Below, one piece after another: positions 33,517 to 42,706 of a DNA stretch of 64,000 nucleotides (positions are counted from its first letter, which is position 1; every line of letters starts with the position of its first letter). This stretch comes from DATKZH01 sp035528065 (GTDB taxonomy: Bacteria > Planctomycetota > Planctomycetia > Pirellulales > Thermoguttaceae), in contig DATKZH010000174.1 in NCBI GenBank assembly GCA_035528065.1, positions 1 to 64,000 of the forward strand, in the 5' to 3' direction. A program made the translations under genes and the position numbers. The notes under the pieces were generated by a model. That model worked only from the letters and a program-made list of their open reading frames with translations, did no database searches and was not told where the DNA came from.

Positions 33517-35094
33517 CTACTTCTGAAACGCCGCCTTGATCTGGGGGTTCAGTCCCGGAAAGCGGTCGACGAACTCGGCCCGCTGTTGGTCCAGGGCCTT
33601 CTGGCGGGTCTCGAACTGGCTGCGAGAGTAGAGCCGTTCTGGGTGGAGGAGGATCGAGTCGACCAGCCGGACGGAGCGAGGCACCGTCAGTCCGGTCCGG
33701 TCCGAGAGGAACCAGTCTTCCAGCCCGCCGCGGAGCACGGAATCGAGGATGCCCATCGTGTCGCCCAGGCTGATGTCGTGCATGGCGTGGCCTTCGCCGA
33801 CCCAGCCGGTGTTGAGCAGGAAGCAGTTGATATGGTCGTTGGCCTTGAGGATGTCGTAGAACAGGTTGGCGTGCTCGGCCCGGTCGCCCGCCAGGAAGGG
33901 ATCGTAGAAGAAAACGTTCTTGATCTTCCCGGCCTGGGTCGGGTCGCCCGCCGACGATTCCATCGACTGTCCCAAGACCATGAACGCGGCGGCCTGTTCG
34001 TGGGTCAGCTTGGCGACGGCGGGGATGATGCTTCCCCGGGTGATGATGAACAGGTTGTTGACCCTCTCGGCGTTGATGAGCGTGCCGGCGTGCATGAAAT
34101 CGCGGCGATCGATGACCGCGCGTCCGTTGGCCGTCCGTTCCAGGTTGAAGAAGTCGATGCTGCCGTCTTCCTCCACGTGGACGTTTTCCAGAAAAGTCTT
34201 CGGCTTCAAGCAGCCGTAGTAGGCTTCCGTCTGATCCCCGGGCCTGAGCCGCTCGGTCTTGACGAACAGGGCGCCGGCCTCGAAGCCGCGGAACCGCCCG
34301 TCGCGGTAGAGGATCCCGCCGTCGTCCTGAATCAACCAGGACCGTTCGTGCCCCTTCCGGGCCAGCACCTTGCAGGTCGTGCTCGTCTTGCCGTTGGCGC
34401 TGAGGGCGACGAACAGCGAGAAGCTCGACATGAACGGGCCGTGCGCGGTTTCCAGGGTGTCCTTGCGGCAGCCGGCGTGCAGGAACAACGCGTCGCCCGA
34501 CTGCTTCACTCGATAGTCTTCCCCGGCGAACACGCCCTTCTTCCACTCGCCGAAGTAGTTGCTATTGCGAACGACCTTGACTATTTTGCCCTGAGGCGAA
34601 AAGGCGAGGCGAATCGTGATGCTCTTTTCCGGCAACAGCTTCGACTTGTTGGCCTCGAACTCGTCGTCGAAGAACATGATCACCTGGTAGGTGGGATCGT
34701 CGGTCTCCGACGGGGCGAAGAGCATGCACCCGCCATAGGCCACGTGGGCGAACCGTTTGGGGAGGATCAATCGGGCGGTGATTCCTTCGCTTCCGTCGCC
34801 CACCTGCACGTCGATACTGACCAGCGGCTCCTTGGCGAGCCGCTCTTGGGCCGCCCGGAGCAGTTGGCGCTCCTCGTCGCCGAACTCGGTGTCGACGTTG
34901 TTTCGCGTCAGCATCGCCGCCCGCGACATCGGCTCCGACTCGGCGACGATGCTCCCGTACTTGGTCTCGCGGACCTCGGGCTCTTCCATCGCGAGGGCCC
35001 GCAACTGGTCTGAGTGCGGATTTCGGGTGAGCCTTCCCTCGTTTTGGGCGGCATCGAAAATCGCCATTGCCGTTCGATGGAATTCGTCAAACAT
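33517..35094 (-). CDS. pckA: Phosphoenolpyruvate carboxykinase (ATP), divergent
   Basis: A 525-residue enzyme, the usual length for ATP-type PEPCK, which converts oxaloacetate plus ATP to PEP, CO2 and ADP (gluconeogenesis). Visible family features are CMLFAPSETDDPTY and a P-loop LSANGKTSTT (~231-240; the classic form is LSGTGKTTLS), followed by WLIQDDGG (kinase-2/metal site). Later conserved stretches are NLFIITRGSIIPAVAKLTHE, GQSMESSAGDP and LLNTGWVGEG. The P-loop Ala-Asn in place of Gly-Thr is unusual. ATG 35094 follows GGAGG by 7 nt. It is a single gene with a long leader region. Confidence 0.88.
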   Translation of the reverse strand: MFDEFHRTAMAIFDAAQNEGRLTRNPHSDQLRALAMEEPEVRETKYGSIVAESEPMSRAAMLTRNNVDTEFGDEERQLLRAAQERLAKEPLVSIDVQVGDGSEGITARLILPKRFAHVAYGGCMLFAPSETDDPTYQVIMFFDDEFEANKSKLLPEKSITIRLAFSPQGKIVKVVRNSNYFGEWKKGVFAGEDYRVKQSGDALFLHAGCRKDTLETAHGPFMSSFSLFVALSANGKTSTTCKVLARKGHERSWLIQDDGGILYRDGRFRGFEAGALFVKTERLRPGDQTEAYYGCLKPKTFLENVHVEEDGSIDFFNLERTANGRAVIDRRDFMHAGTLINAERVNNLFIITRGSIIPAVAKLTHEQAAAFMVLGQSMESSAGDPTQAGKIKNVFFYDPFLAGDRAEHANLFYDILKANDHINCFLLNTGWVGEGHAMHDISLGDTMGILDSVLRGGLEDWFLSDRTGLTVPRSVRLVDSILLHPERLYSRSQFETRQKALDQQRAEFVDRFPGLNPQIKAAFQK

Positions 35095-35560
35095 CAACTG
35101 GACCTCCGCTGACTCGAAACAACCGCGGCACTTTTTGGGCCCCCTTGGGAGCGGGCGAAAAACAACCTCCGCATTTCTCGACGCGTCCCCGCCGGCCTCG
35201 TGCCGGTGGGGAAACGGTGAAGTTGCACTTCGGCTGACCTTTACTAACGCCCCGGTCTACTACCCAGCCTCCTCGCCGACAGGCCGAACCTATCACTATA
35301 CTCGCCCGCTGGTCAAGCTTCAAGACCCCCCGATCGGGCCCTGTTCTGTCCAAGAGACGCCCAAGACTGCCAGGATTGGCCGTTCGACATGGGTTGCAGG
35401 GGTCCGGGACGATCGCCGTAAACCCTTATTCCAATTGGTGTTACGCTGACCGCCTTGGTCACGACGATCCGGCGCCGGCCGCACGGAATAATCCCGGCCT
35501 TCCAGAGGTCCTCAATGTTGGAAAGGTTCGCGTGTTCTCGACTCAAACAAAGGCAGGTGG
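35095..35560. other. Long divergent region between pckA and the DUF4349 gene
   Basis: There is no gene in 466 nt. A strong stem-loop, CCCCGCCGGC (35187-35196) pairing with GCCGGTGGGG (35202-35211) over a 5-nt loop with one G-U pair, lies about 100 nt upstream of the pckA start and would be in its leader RNA. TATACT near 35296-35301 is a possible -10 box on the plus strand. The length of the region suits regulated divergent promoters. Confidence 0.5.
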
Positions 35561-36481
35561 ATGATGAGGCTCCTCGTAGTACTGGTGATGGTGTTCGCGC
35601 TGGGTTGCAGCGCTGAGCGGCTCGGCATGAAGGGCGTCCCCGAGTCGGCGCCTGCCATGGCGGAGGCCGATCTCGGCGGATCGCAAGGTCGAGACGCCGG
35701 CGGGGAAGCAGAGTCCGGCCAAGCATTGCCCACGCAGGGCGCGCTGAACCGCAAGATCATCTACACGGCGACCGTGGATCTGGTGGTCGAGGACTTCGCC
35801 CCGATCCCCAACCAGGTGGAGGAGGTGGCGAAACAATTCGGCGGTTTTGTGGCCAACTCCAACGTGAGCGGCTCGCCGGGCTATCCCCGACGAGGGGAAT
35901 GGACCCTCCGCGTTCCCGTCGAGCGGTACGAGGAATTCCTCGCCGAAGTCCGTCAGAGATTGGGCGGAGAAATCCAGAGCGTCCGTGTCGACTCGCAGGA
36001 CGTCATCGAGGAGTACTTCGACGTCGAGGCCCGGATTCGCAACAAGAAGAAGACCGAAGAACGGCTGCTCAAGCTGCTGGAAGAGCGTACCGGCAAGTTG
36101 GAAGACGTCCTTACCGTCGAACGCGAGCTTTCCCGGGTGCGAGAGGAGATCGAGCGCGTGGAAGGCCGACTCCGGGTGCTGGGGGACCTGACCTCGTTGA
36201 CCACGATCCATCTGACCGTGACCGAGGTGAAAGGCTACGTGCCGGAGGCGGCTCCCTCGTACATGACGCGCGTGCGCCGGGCCTTCAACGCCTCGGTCGC
36301 CGCGCTGGTCTCCGCGGCGCAGGCGCTGTCGATTGCCATCGTCGCCCTCTCGCCGTGGCTCGCGGTGCTTCTGGTTTTGGCGATCGTGCTCGGGCTACTC
36401 TTGCGGTTGGCTTGGCGGTTTCGAATGCGCGCGCTCGAGCGGCGCGTCGAGGTGGTCGACGAATCCTCGCCCTCCGGCTAG
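35561..36481 (+). CDS. DUF4349 lipoprotein
   Basis: A 306-residue lipoprotein; the signal MRLLVVLVMVFALGCSAERL has a lipobox LGC. Residues ~60-225 form the DUF4349 domain (LNRKIIYTATVDLVVEDF; QVEEVAKQFGGFVANS; EEYFDVEARIRNKKKTEERL), including a long coiled coil (~150-205, repeated Arg/Glu/Leu heptads). A C-terminal hydrophobic helix (IVALSPWLAVLLVLAIVLGL) plus a basic segment anchors it again. The family is widespread in the bacterial envelope, but its function is unknown. GGTGG lies close upstream of the paired ATGs at 35561/35564. Confidence 0.9.
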   Translation: MMRLLVVLVMVFALGCSAERLGMKGVPESAPAMAEADLGGSQGRDAGGEAESGQALPTQGALNRKIIYTATVDLVVEDFAPIPNQVEEVAKQFGGFVANSNVSGSPGYPRRGEWTLRVPVERYEEFLAEVRQRLGGEIQSVRVDSQDVIEEYFDVEARIRNKKKTEERLLKLLEERTGKLEDVLTVERELSRVREEIERVEGRLRVLGDLTSLTTIHLTVTEVKGYVPEAAPSYMTRVRRAFNASVAALVSAAQALSIAIVALSPWLAVLLVLAIVLGLLLRLAWRFRMRALERRVEVVDESSPSG

Positions 36482-36578
36482 ATAGCCTCCGGCGAAACCC
36501 GCCCGCCTCCCGGGAAAACCCGTCGGACCGGGACAACAGGTTCCACGGGGGTGCCCGCCCCGGCCCGGATCGTTCTCG

Positions 36579-38987
36579 TCATCCTCGCAACGAGATCTGT
36601 TCGGACTTCAGGAAGTCGAGCAACGCGTTGCGGAACTCGTTGATCTCCTCGCTTTCGAGCGTCCGGTCCCAGGAACCGAGCCAGAAGCGATAGGTATAGC
36701 TTGCCTTTCCTTTGGGCAGTCCTTTGCCCTTGTAGGCGTAGAGGAAGTCGCGACGCATGACAAGCGAGTGCGAGAAGGCGTCGAGCCGCTGGTGGAGGGC
36801 GGCGAAGCCGCGGGCCACGTCCCAAACCAGGGAGAAGTCCTGCCACGATCCGGGGTAGATGGGCGCGGCCTGGTAAGTGACTTGCGGGTAGATCGGCCCC
36901 ACGAGCTCGGCCATGGCCAACTCGAACCAGACGACCTGGCCGCCTTCCGGGGAAACCGCTTCGAGGATCGGGCCGTCGAGCACGCCCAGGCCACCGACCG
37001 GCTTTTCGCCCTGCCGGAGGGCCACCCAGCGGTCGGCGATTTGCCACGGGGCGTCACCCGCGTCTGAGGGCTCGAAGGCAAGCGGGGCGCTTCCGACCAC
37101 CAGCCGCAGGTCCTCGATCGCGCCCTTGATCGCGCGCAGATGCTCCTCCCGCGGCGGCTGGTCGGCCTGGTGGAAGCTGACGCCGGCCAGGTGCGTGGTC
37201 TCGACGCAACCGCCGTCCTCCGCAAGCCAGTAGACCTGGCCGACCTCGAACAGCCGGAAGCGGTCGCGATGGGCCCGGTTCTTGCCCACCAGGGCGAGCA
37301 GGTTGGGCACCAGCGTGGTCCTCAGCAGCCGGTTCTGCTGGGCGATGGGGTTCCGTAGCGCCAGCGCCCGCTCTGGCTCAAACCCGATCGCCGAAAGCCA
37401 GCGGTCGTCGAACCATCCATAGTTCTGCACCTCGACGAATCGGTGCGCGCCGGCCAGCAGCCGGCGCGCCTTGTGCTCGATGCGGAGCGGCTTGTTGGCG
37501 TAAAGCGGCTTGAGCGGAAAGGAGGGCATCACCGGCGCGATCCGGTCGTACCCGTAGATCCGCAACACTTCCTCGACGATGTCGGCCGGGATGCCGACGT
37601 CGTGCTCGCTGCGATGGGGTGGGATACCGACGTGAAGCCGGTCTTTCTTGTCGTAGCGGGCCTCGAAGCCCAAGGAATGGAGGATGGAGAGGACTTCCTC
37701 GTCCGGGACATCGGCGCCGGCCATGGTCCGGAAGCTCTCGCGGGCGAACTCCAGGGGCCGGAGCTCGTCCTTCAGATCGCCCTCGACGGTGAAGCGGCTC
37801 GTCACTTCGTGCTCGACGCCCGCGTCCGCCACCAACTGGAGAATCCTGGCGGTGGCGAGCTTCACGTTCACCGGCGGCTGACCCTTCTCGAACCGCTGGG
37901 CCGACTCGGTGCGCAGATCCAGGCGGACCGAAGTGCGGCGGATCCGCGAGCGTTGGAAGTTCGCGCTTTCGAGGAGCACCTTGGTCGTGGTCGGTTCCAC
38001 CTCGCTGTTCAGGCCGCCCATCACGCCGGCCAACGCGACCGGCTCCTTCTCGTTCCAGATCAAGAGATCGTCGGGCAGCATGCGGCGTTGTTGCCCATCG
38101 AGCGTGGTGAACGTGCCCTCCTTCCCCATCCGGGCCACGCGGATGGCGCGGACGCGGTCGCCGTCGAAGGCGTGGGTCGGCTGGGCCAGCTCCAGCATCG
38201 CGTAGTTGGTCAGGTCGACCAGCAGGTTGTACGTCCGCTGGCCCAAGGCGTGCAGCCGGCGCTGGATCACCAGCGGCGACGGCACCGCGGCCGCCACGCG
38301 AAACTCGATGCAGCCGTAGCACGGGCAGCCTTCCGGATCGTCGATCGTAAGCGGATAGGCGGGCAGATCGTCGTACTCGGGCAGGTCGACCATCGGCAGC
38401 GGACAAAGCGGGCGCCCGAAGATCGCGGCCAGCTCGCGCGCGAACGCGTAGTGGCCCCAGAGGTCGGGCCGATGCGTCAGGCTCTTATTGTCGATCTCGA
38501 CGACCACGTCCTCCGCGGGAATGAACCGCGAAAGCGGTGCGCCCGGCTCCAACGACGCGGGGCACTCCAGCACCCCCTCGTGCCACCGGCTCATCCCCAG
38601 CTCTTTCGGCGAGCAGAGCACGCCCTCGCTCTTGTGGCCGGAGACCTGGGAGGCTTGGATCTTCAGTCCTTCGGCCAGCGTCACTCCGGCCGGCGCAAAC
38701 GGCGACTTCATCCCTTCGCGCAGGTTGGGGGCGCCGCAGACGGTCGTAAACCGCTTGCCGCCGCAGTCGACCGTGGCCAGTTGGTTCTTCGTCCCGTCCG
38801 CGCTTGCGCCGGCCGCGATCGGCTTCACGGAGACCACTTCACCGATCACCACGCCGTCGACGGCCCGACGCACCACCTCGAACCCTTCCACCTCGGCGGT
38901 CGACATGGTCAGGCGGTCGGCGATGACGTCCGGGTCGACTCCCGAGAGGTCGACGAAATCGGAGATCCAATCCAGCGATATTTTCAC
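36579..38987 (-). CDS. pheT: Phenylalanine--tRNA ligase beta subunit
   Basis: An 802-residue subunit of the alpha2-beta2 synthetase that charges tRNA-Phe. The order is the N-terminal segment MKISLDWISDFVDLSG, an EMAP/tRNA-binding-like domain (~40-150), the B3/B4 editing domain, the B5 domain (KPLRIEHKARRL region), the catalytic-like core (ERALALRNPIAQQNRLLRTT) and the C-terminal FDX-ACB anticodon-binding domain (YPGSWQDFSLVWD). The start is GTG 38987 with GAGG upstream. It is 35 nt downstream of pheS on the same strand, the usual pheST operon order. Confidence 0.97.
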   Translation of the reverse strand: MKISLDWISDFVDLSGVDPDVIADRLTMSTAEVEGFEVVRRAVDGVVIGEVVSVKPIAAGASADGTKNQLATVDCGGKRFTTVCGAPNLREGMKSPFAPAGVTLAEGLKIQASQVSGHKSEGVLCSPKELGMSRWHEGVLECPASLEPGAPLSRFIPAEDVVVEIDNKSLTHRPDLWGHYAFARELAAIFGRPLCPLPMVDLPEYDDLPAYPLTIDDPEGCPCYGCIEFRVAAAVPSPLVIQRRLHALGQRTYNLLVDLTNYAMLELAQPTHAFDGDRVRAIRVARMGKEGTFTTLDGQQRRMLPDDLLIWNEKEPVALAGVMGGLNSEVEPTTTKVLLESANFQRSRIRRTSVRLDLRTESAQRFEKGQPPVNVKLATARILQLVADAGVEHEVTSRFTVEGDLKDELRPLEFARESFRTMAGADVPDEEVLSILHSLGFEARYDKKDRLHVGIPPHRSEHDVGIPADIVEEVLRIYGYDRIAPVMPSFPLKPLYANKPLRIEHKARRLLAGAHRFVEVQNYGWFDDRWLSAIGFEPERALALRNPIAQQNRLLRTTLVPNLLALVGKNRAHRDRFRLFEVGQVYWLAEDGGCVETTHLAGVSFHQADQPPREEHLRAIKGAIEDLRLVVGSAPLAFEPSDAGDAPWQIADRWVALRQGEKPVGGLGVLDGPILEAVSPEGGQVVWFELAMAELVGPIYPQVTYQAAPIYPGSWQDFSLVWDVARGFAALHQRLDAFSHSLVMRRDFLYAYKGKGLPKGKASYTYRFWLGSWDRTLESEEINEFRNALLDFLKSEQISLRG

Positions 38988-39022
38988 GTTCGATTACCTC
39001 GTGCCCCTTGCTGCTATCTGGC

Positions 39023-40132
39023 TCAGACCGTTGCGGGGAATTGCTCGTAGAAGCGGACGTCGCCGGAGTTGAACAGGCGGATGTCGGGGATCCCGAATTT
39101 CATCATCGCCAGCCGCGTAAGCCCCAGCCCGAAGGCGAAGCCGCTGAACTCGTCGGTGTCGATGCGCCCGTACTCCAGCACCCTCGGGTGCACGAGCCCA
39201 CAGGGGATCAGCTCGATCCAGCCGGTGCCCTTACAGGTCGAGCACCCCTCGCCATCGCAGAGGAGGCACTGGCTATCGAGCTCGAAGCCCGGCTCGACGA
39301 AGGGGAAGAAGCCCGGCCGGAGCCGGACGACCACGTCGCGATGGAAGACCTCGCCGAGCAGGGCCTTCATCACGGCGATCAGGTTGGCCACGGAGATGTC
39401 GCGATCGACCAGCAGGCCCTCGAGCTGATAGAACGTGTTCTCGTGGCTGGCGTCCATGGCTTCGTAGCGGAAGCAGCGTCCCGGGAAGATCGCCCGGACC
39501 GGCGCCCCGAACTCCTCCAGCACCCGGACCTGGTTGGCCGACGTGTGCGTGCGCAAGAGCATGCCGTTTTCGAGCCAGAAGGTGTCCTGCATGTCGCGGG
39601 CAGGGTGGTCGGCGGGGATGTTCAGCGCGTCGAAGTTGTAGTGCTCCGTTTCCACCTCGGGGCCGGTGAGGACCATGAAGCCCATCCCTTGGAAGATGTC
39701 CTCCAACTCCATCTGTACCAGGGAGATGGGATGCAGGCAACCGACGCGGTGGTCCGTGCCGGGCAGGGTCAAATCGAGCACGTCGGCGCCGACGGGCGTC
39801 TCACTCGCCCCCCGGCTCTTGGCGGCTTCCATGGCCTTGGCGATCTCGTCCCCGGCGAACTTCTTGATCTCGTTGAGCCGGCGGCCGAACTCGCGGCGCC
39901 CCTCCGGGTCCATCCGGCTGAAATCCGTGTTCTTGGCCAGCGTGGTGATCCGGCCCTTGCGCCCGAGATAGCGGATTCTGACTTGTTCCACCTCCTGGGT
40001 GGACCGGGCCCCCTCAAGATCCGCCAGGAGCTGCTCGCGGATTTCGTTGACCAGCACGCCGATCTGCTTCACCTTCGATGCCTCCGGGAAAGTCGCGTCC
40101 GCCAAAAGGGAAAGGGATATGTTGTCCTCCAT
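39023..40132 (-). CDS. pheS: Phenylalanine--tRNA ligase alpha subunit
   Basis: A 369-residue class II synthetase subunit. An N-terminal coiled coil (~1-95) leads to the catalytic core: PGTDHRVGCLHPISL, motif 2 (CFRYEAMDASHENTFYQLEG) and motif 3 (FAFGLGLTRLAMMKFG). A Cys cluster, CLLCDGEGCSTCKGTGW, resembles the zinc-finger-like insert seen in many PheS proteins. Residues before ~20 are poorly conserved and the Shine-Dalgarno of ATG 40132 is weak, so the true start may be slightly downstream. pheT follows 35 nt later. Confidence 0.97.
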   Translation of the reverse strand: MEDNISLSLLADATFPEASKVKQIGVLVNEIREQLLADLEGARSTQEVEQVRIRYLGRKGRITTLAKNTDFSRMDPEGRREFGRRLNEIKKFAGDEIAKAMEAAKSRGASETPVGADVLDLTLPGTDHRVGCLHPISLVQMELEDIFQGMGFMVLTGPEVETEHYNFDALNIPADHPARDMQDTFWLENGMLLRTHTSANQVRVLEEFGAPVRAIFPGRCFRYEAMDASHENTFYQLEGLLVDRDISVANLIAVMKALLGEVFHRDVVVRLRPGFFPFVEPGFELDSQCLLCDGEGCSTCKGTGWIELIPCGLVHPRVLEYGRIDTDEFSGFAFGLGLTRLAMMKFGIPDIRLFNSGDVRFYEQFPATV

Positions 40133-40264
40133 ATTCGGGGGTGCGTCAAGTGGGATCGCGCTGCGGGGTGCCGAGCGGAGGGGCGCAGTCTGCTTGCATC
40201 GCCACGATTGGCCGCGAGAAACGGACGACGCGATTCCGGGCGGCGACCCGGGGCTTCACCCACA

Positions 40265-40702
40265 TCAGGGGCCAAGCAAGACTGCGACCATTCGATACAC
40301 GAACCACACGGCCACCGCCCCGAACAGGGCCGACGCCAGTCCGGTCACGGTTGCCAGGCTGCCGATGCGTCGCGCCCGGGTGCCGGTGCGAACCGGCGTG
40401 TCCTTGATCACACGCATCCCCGGCGGAGGAAATCGACCCGATCGCCTGACGAGGTGGCCGAGCCGCAGGAACCAGAGCCCCATGACCACAAAGCTCAACC
40501 CCACCACCCAGGCAGAGACCCTTGCCAGTCGGATCGCACGATCCACGGCCAATTGGAGCACCGCGTCGGTTGCGTCTTCGGGCACGTCGAGAAGGCGGGA
40601 GACCAACGCCAACACGATCAGGCCGCCCAGGGTCGCAACGCCGCCCCACCAAAGCACCCGGCCGCGGAGTCTCCTGTCGGCGGGGATGATCTCGTCGTCC
40701 AT
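40265..40702 (-). CDS. Small three-helix membrane protein
   Basis: A 145-residue protein that I do not recognise. It has three hydrophobic helices: WGGVATLGGLIVLALVSRLL (~19-38), VSAWVVGLSFVVMGLWFL (~62-80) and ATVTGLASALFGAVAVWFVY (~117-136), with a basic loop (RLGHLVRRSGRFPPPGMR) between the second and third. A GGAGAG Shine-Dalgarno lies upstream of the ATG at 40702. It is upstream of pheS on the same strand with a 132-nt gap; a functional link is not evident. Confidence 0.7.
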   Translation of the reverse strand: MDDEIIPADRRLRGRVLWWGGVATLGGLIVLALVSRLLDVPEDATDAVLQLAVDRAIRLARVSAWVVGLSFVVMGLWFLRLGHLVRRSGRFPPPGMRVIKDTPVRTGTRARRIGSLATVTGLASALFGAVAVWFVYRMVAVLLGP

Positions 40703-41039
40703 CTCGGGAGCTCTCCAGCTTCAGGAAGCGCATGGCGTAACAGGGGTCTCGCCCTAAGCGAGCGATCGTGACTCGCTCGGCCGGGGGCGGTCGGCGGATG
40801 CGCCAAGGAAGGCGTCGACCCGCTCTCCATGTCATTGTCGACATTTGGGCACATTCTGGCAAGCGAAGCCCGGATCTTGGATCGCCGGTCGGTTCGCGGC
40901 TCGTCGCGCCCGGACCACTTCTCCAATCGAGCCCTGCGCGATGCCGGCAAGCCATCTCGACACTACCGCGGCGCGGGCCGGTCCGTTATGATGAGGCCCA
41001 CGCGTCGGACAAGATGACCCGAGCAAGCGGGGAGACGCC
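40703..41039. other. Divergent region without a gene
   Basis: These 337 nt lie between the small membrane protein gene (minus) and the M23 peptidase gene (plus). There is a short inverted motif ATGTC-ATTGTC-GACAT near 40828-40843, of unknown meaning. GCGGGGAGA near 41026-41034 is the Shine-Dalgarno for the peptidase. I see nothing else. Confidence 0.4.
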
Positions 41040-42533
41040 ATGATGAAGAGACTCCTGAGTGTGCTGTTGTTTCTCGGTCCGGCGGCAGGACAGGCCTTTG
41101 CAGACGCGGAGAGCGCGAAGCCTGCGATGGACCCGCTGGTCCGCGTGGTGGACCTTCGCGTCGGCCAGGAGGGGACCGTCGAGCTGTGCGACGGGACGAA
41201 GGCTGACGTCAAGCTGCTCGACCTCGACGAGAGACGCGACAGCCTGCGCAACGCCGTGCGGCAGGCCGTGGTGACCGTCCGGGTCAACGGCCGGAAGGTG
41301 ACGCTGACGTCGGCGACGTACCACCTGCCGGTGACCGTCGGCGACGTGCAGATCGACTGCGCGGTCACCAAGGGCTATCTGGAGAACGGCGACCATTGGG
41401 GACTGGACGCCGACGCCCGGCTCCGCCTCTGGCCGGCCGGATCGCCGTGGATTCGCCCGGGCACGTTCACCTATCCGGCCCGGCAGAAGTGGTTCGCCAG
41501 CGGCACGCTGATGGCCAACGAGATCGGCGACGACGAGCGGCCGGCCGATAAGTCGATCTACTATCATTGGGGCCTCGATATGGGCGGTGCGGAGAAGCTG
41601 GTCGACGTAGTGGCCGCCACCGACGGCGTGGTCGTCTCGGCGCGGGGCAAGGTGCTCGAGCCGAGCGATCTCCCGCCGCCGGTCAAGCCGCGGTACGACG
41701 TGGTCTACGTGCGCGACGGGCGCGGCTGGTACTACCGCTACAGCCACTTGGATTCGATCGACGCGTCGATTCAACCCGGCGTGGAAGTCAAGCAGGGCGA
41801 CAAGATCGGCGTGCTGGGGAAGGAAGGGGCCAGCGGCGGCTGGTCGCACCTGCACTTCGACGTCGTCGCCCTCCAGCCCAGCGGACGCTACGGCATCCGT
41901 GAAGGGTACGCGTTTCTCTGGCAGGCGTATCACCAGGAGCACCCGACGCCCCTGGAGGCCGTCGCGCGCCCGCATCAGCTTGTCTGGACCGACGAGCCGG
42001 TGACGCTCGACGGCACGCGGTCCTGGAGTGCGAAAGGCCCGGACCACATCGCCCGTTACGAGTGGACTCTGAGCGACGGCACCACGGCTGGCGGGCCAAC
42101 CGTCGATCACCGTTATCCTCGGGCGGGCACGTACAACGAGATCCTCAAGATCACCGACGACGAAGGCCGCGTCGACTATGATTTTTCCCTGGTGCAAGTG
42201 GTCGACCGCGGGTCGACCGACCAGCAGGCCCCCCGGGTGCACGCGGCCTACTGGCCGACGTTCGGGATCAAGCCGGGCGACGAAGTGACGTTCAAGGTCC
42301 GCTCGTTCCGCGTGGAGCCCGACGAGGGCCATGAAACGTGGGACTTCGGCGACGGCAGCCCGCCCGCCAAGACGCAGTCGCCCGGCAATGCCGACGCCCA
42401 TGCCAAGGACGGCTACGCCGTCACGACGCATCGCTACGAGCGTCCCGGCGATTACATCGTCTCCGTGCACCGGACGAACCGCCGGGGAGAGATCGGCATG
42501 GACCACTTGCACGTGGTGGTGGAGCCTCGGTGA
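41040..42533 (+). CDS. M23 (LytM) metallopeptidase with PKD-like domains
   Basis: A 497-residue exported protein (signal RLLSVLLFLGPAAGQAFA). The N-terminal beta region (~30-150) precedes an M23 domain with the zinc set H176 and D180 (YYHWGLDMGG) and H272 (WSHLHFDV), plus conserved H236 (YRYSHLDS). Two immunoglobulin-like PKD repeats follow (VTLDGTRSWSAKGPDHIARY; FKVRSFRVEPDEGHETWDFG with the WDFGDGSPP signature). It may cleave peptide crosslinks of the cell wall or another glycyl-peptide target; planctomycetes have little but real peptidoglycan. The ATG at 41040 (or 41043) follows GGGGAGA. Confidence 0.93.
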   Translation: MMKRLLSVLLFLGPAAGQAFADAESAKPAMDPLVRVVDLRVGQEGTVELCDGTKADVKLLDLDERRDSLRNAVRQAVVTVRVNGRKVTLTSATYHLPVTVGDVQIDCAVTKGYLENGDHWGLDADARLRLWPAGSPWIRPGTFTYPARQKWFASGTLMANEIGDDERPADKSIYYHWGLDMGGAEKLVDVVAATDGVVVSARGKVLEPSDLPPPVKPRYDVVYVRDGRGWYYRYSHLDSIDASIQPGVEVKQGDKIGVLGKEGASGGWSHLHFDVVALQPSGRYGIREGYAFLWQAYHQEHPTPLEAVARPHQLVWTDEPVTLDGTRSWSAKGPDHIARYEWTLSDGTTAGGPTVDHRYPRAGTYNEILKITDDEGRVDYDFSLVQVVDRGSTDQQAPRVHAAYWPTFGIKPGDEVTFKVRSFRVEPDEGHETWDFGDGSPPAKTQSPGNADAHAKDGYAVTTHRYERPGDYIVSVHRTNRRGEIGMDHLHVVVEPR

Positions 42534-42706
42534 GGATGAAAAGGGTGATTTCGAGCGCTGGTATCCGCGGGAACGCGCGGGAACTCGGCACGCCACACTT
42601 GTATGGCGCGGGGCTTCCAGATATGGTGTGAGGCAGCCCTCGTCAGTGAGGCGCTCGGCAGCAGAGACTCACGTAAGTCAACCCCTGTAGTCGGAGGCGA
42701 CGAACC

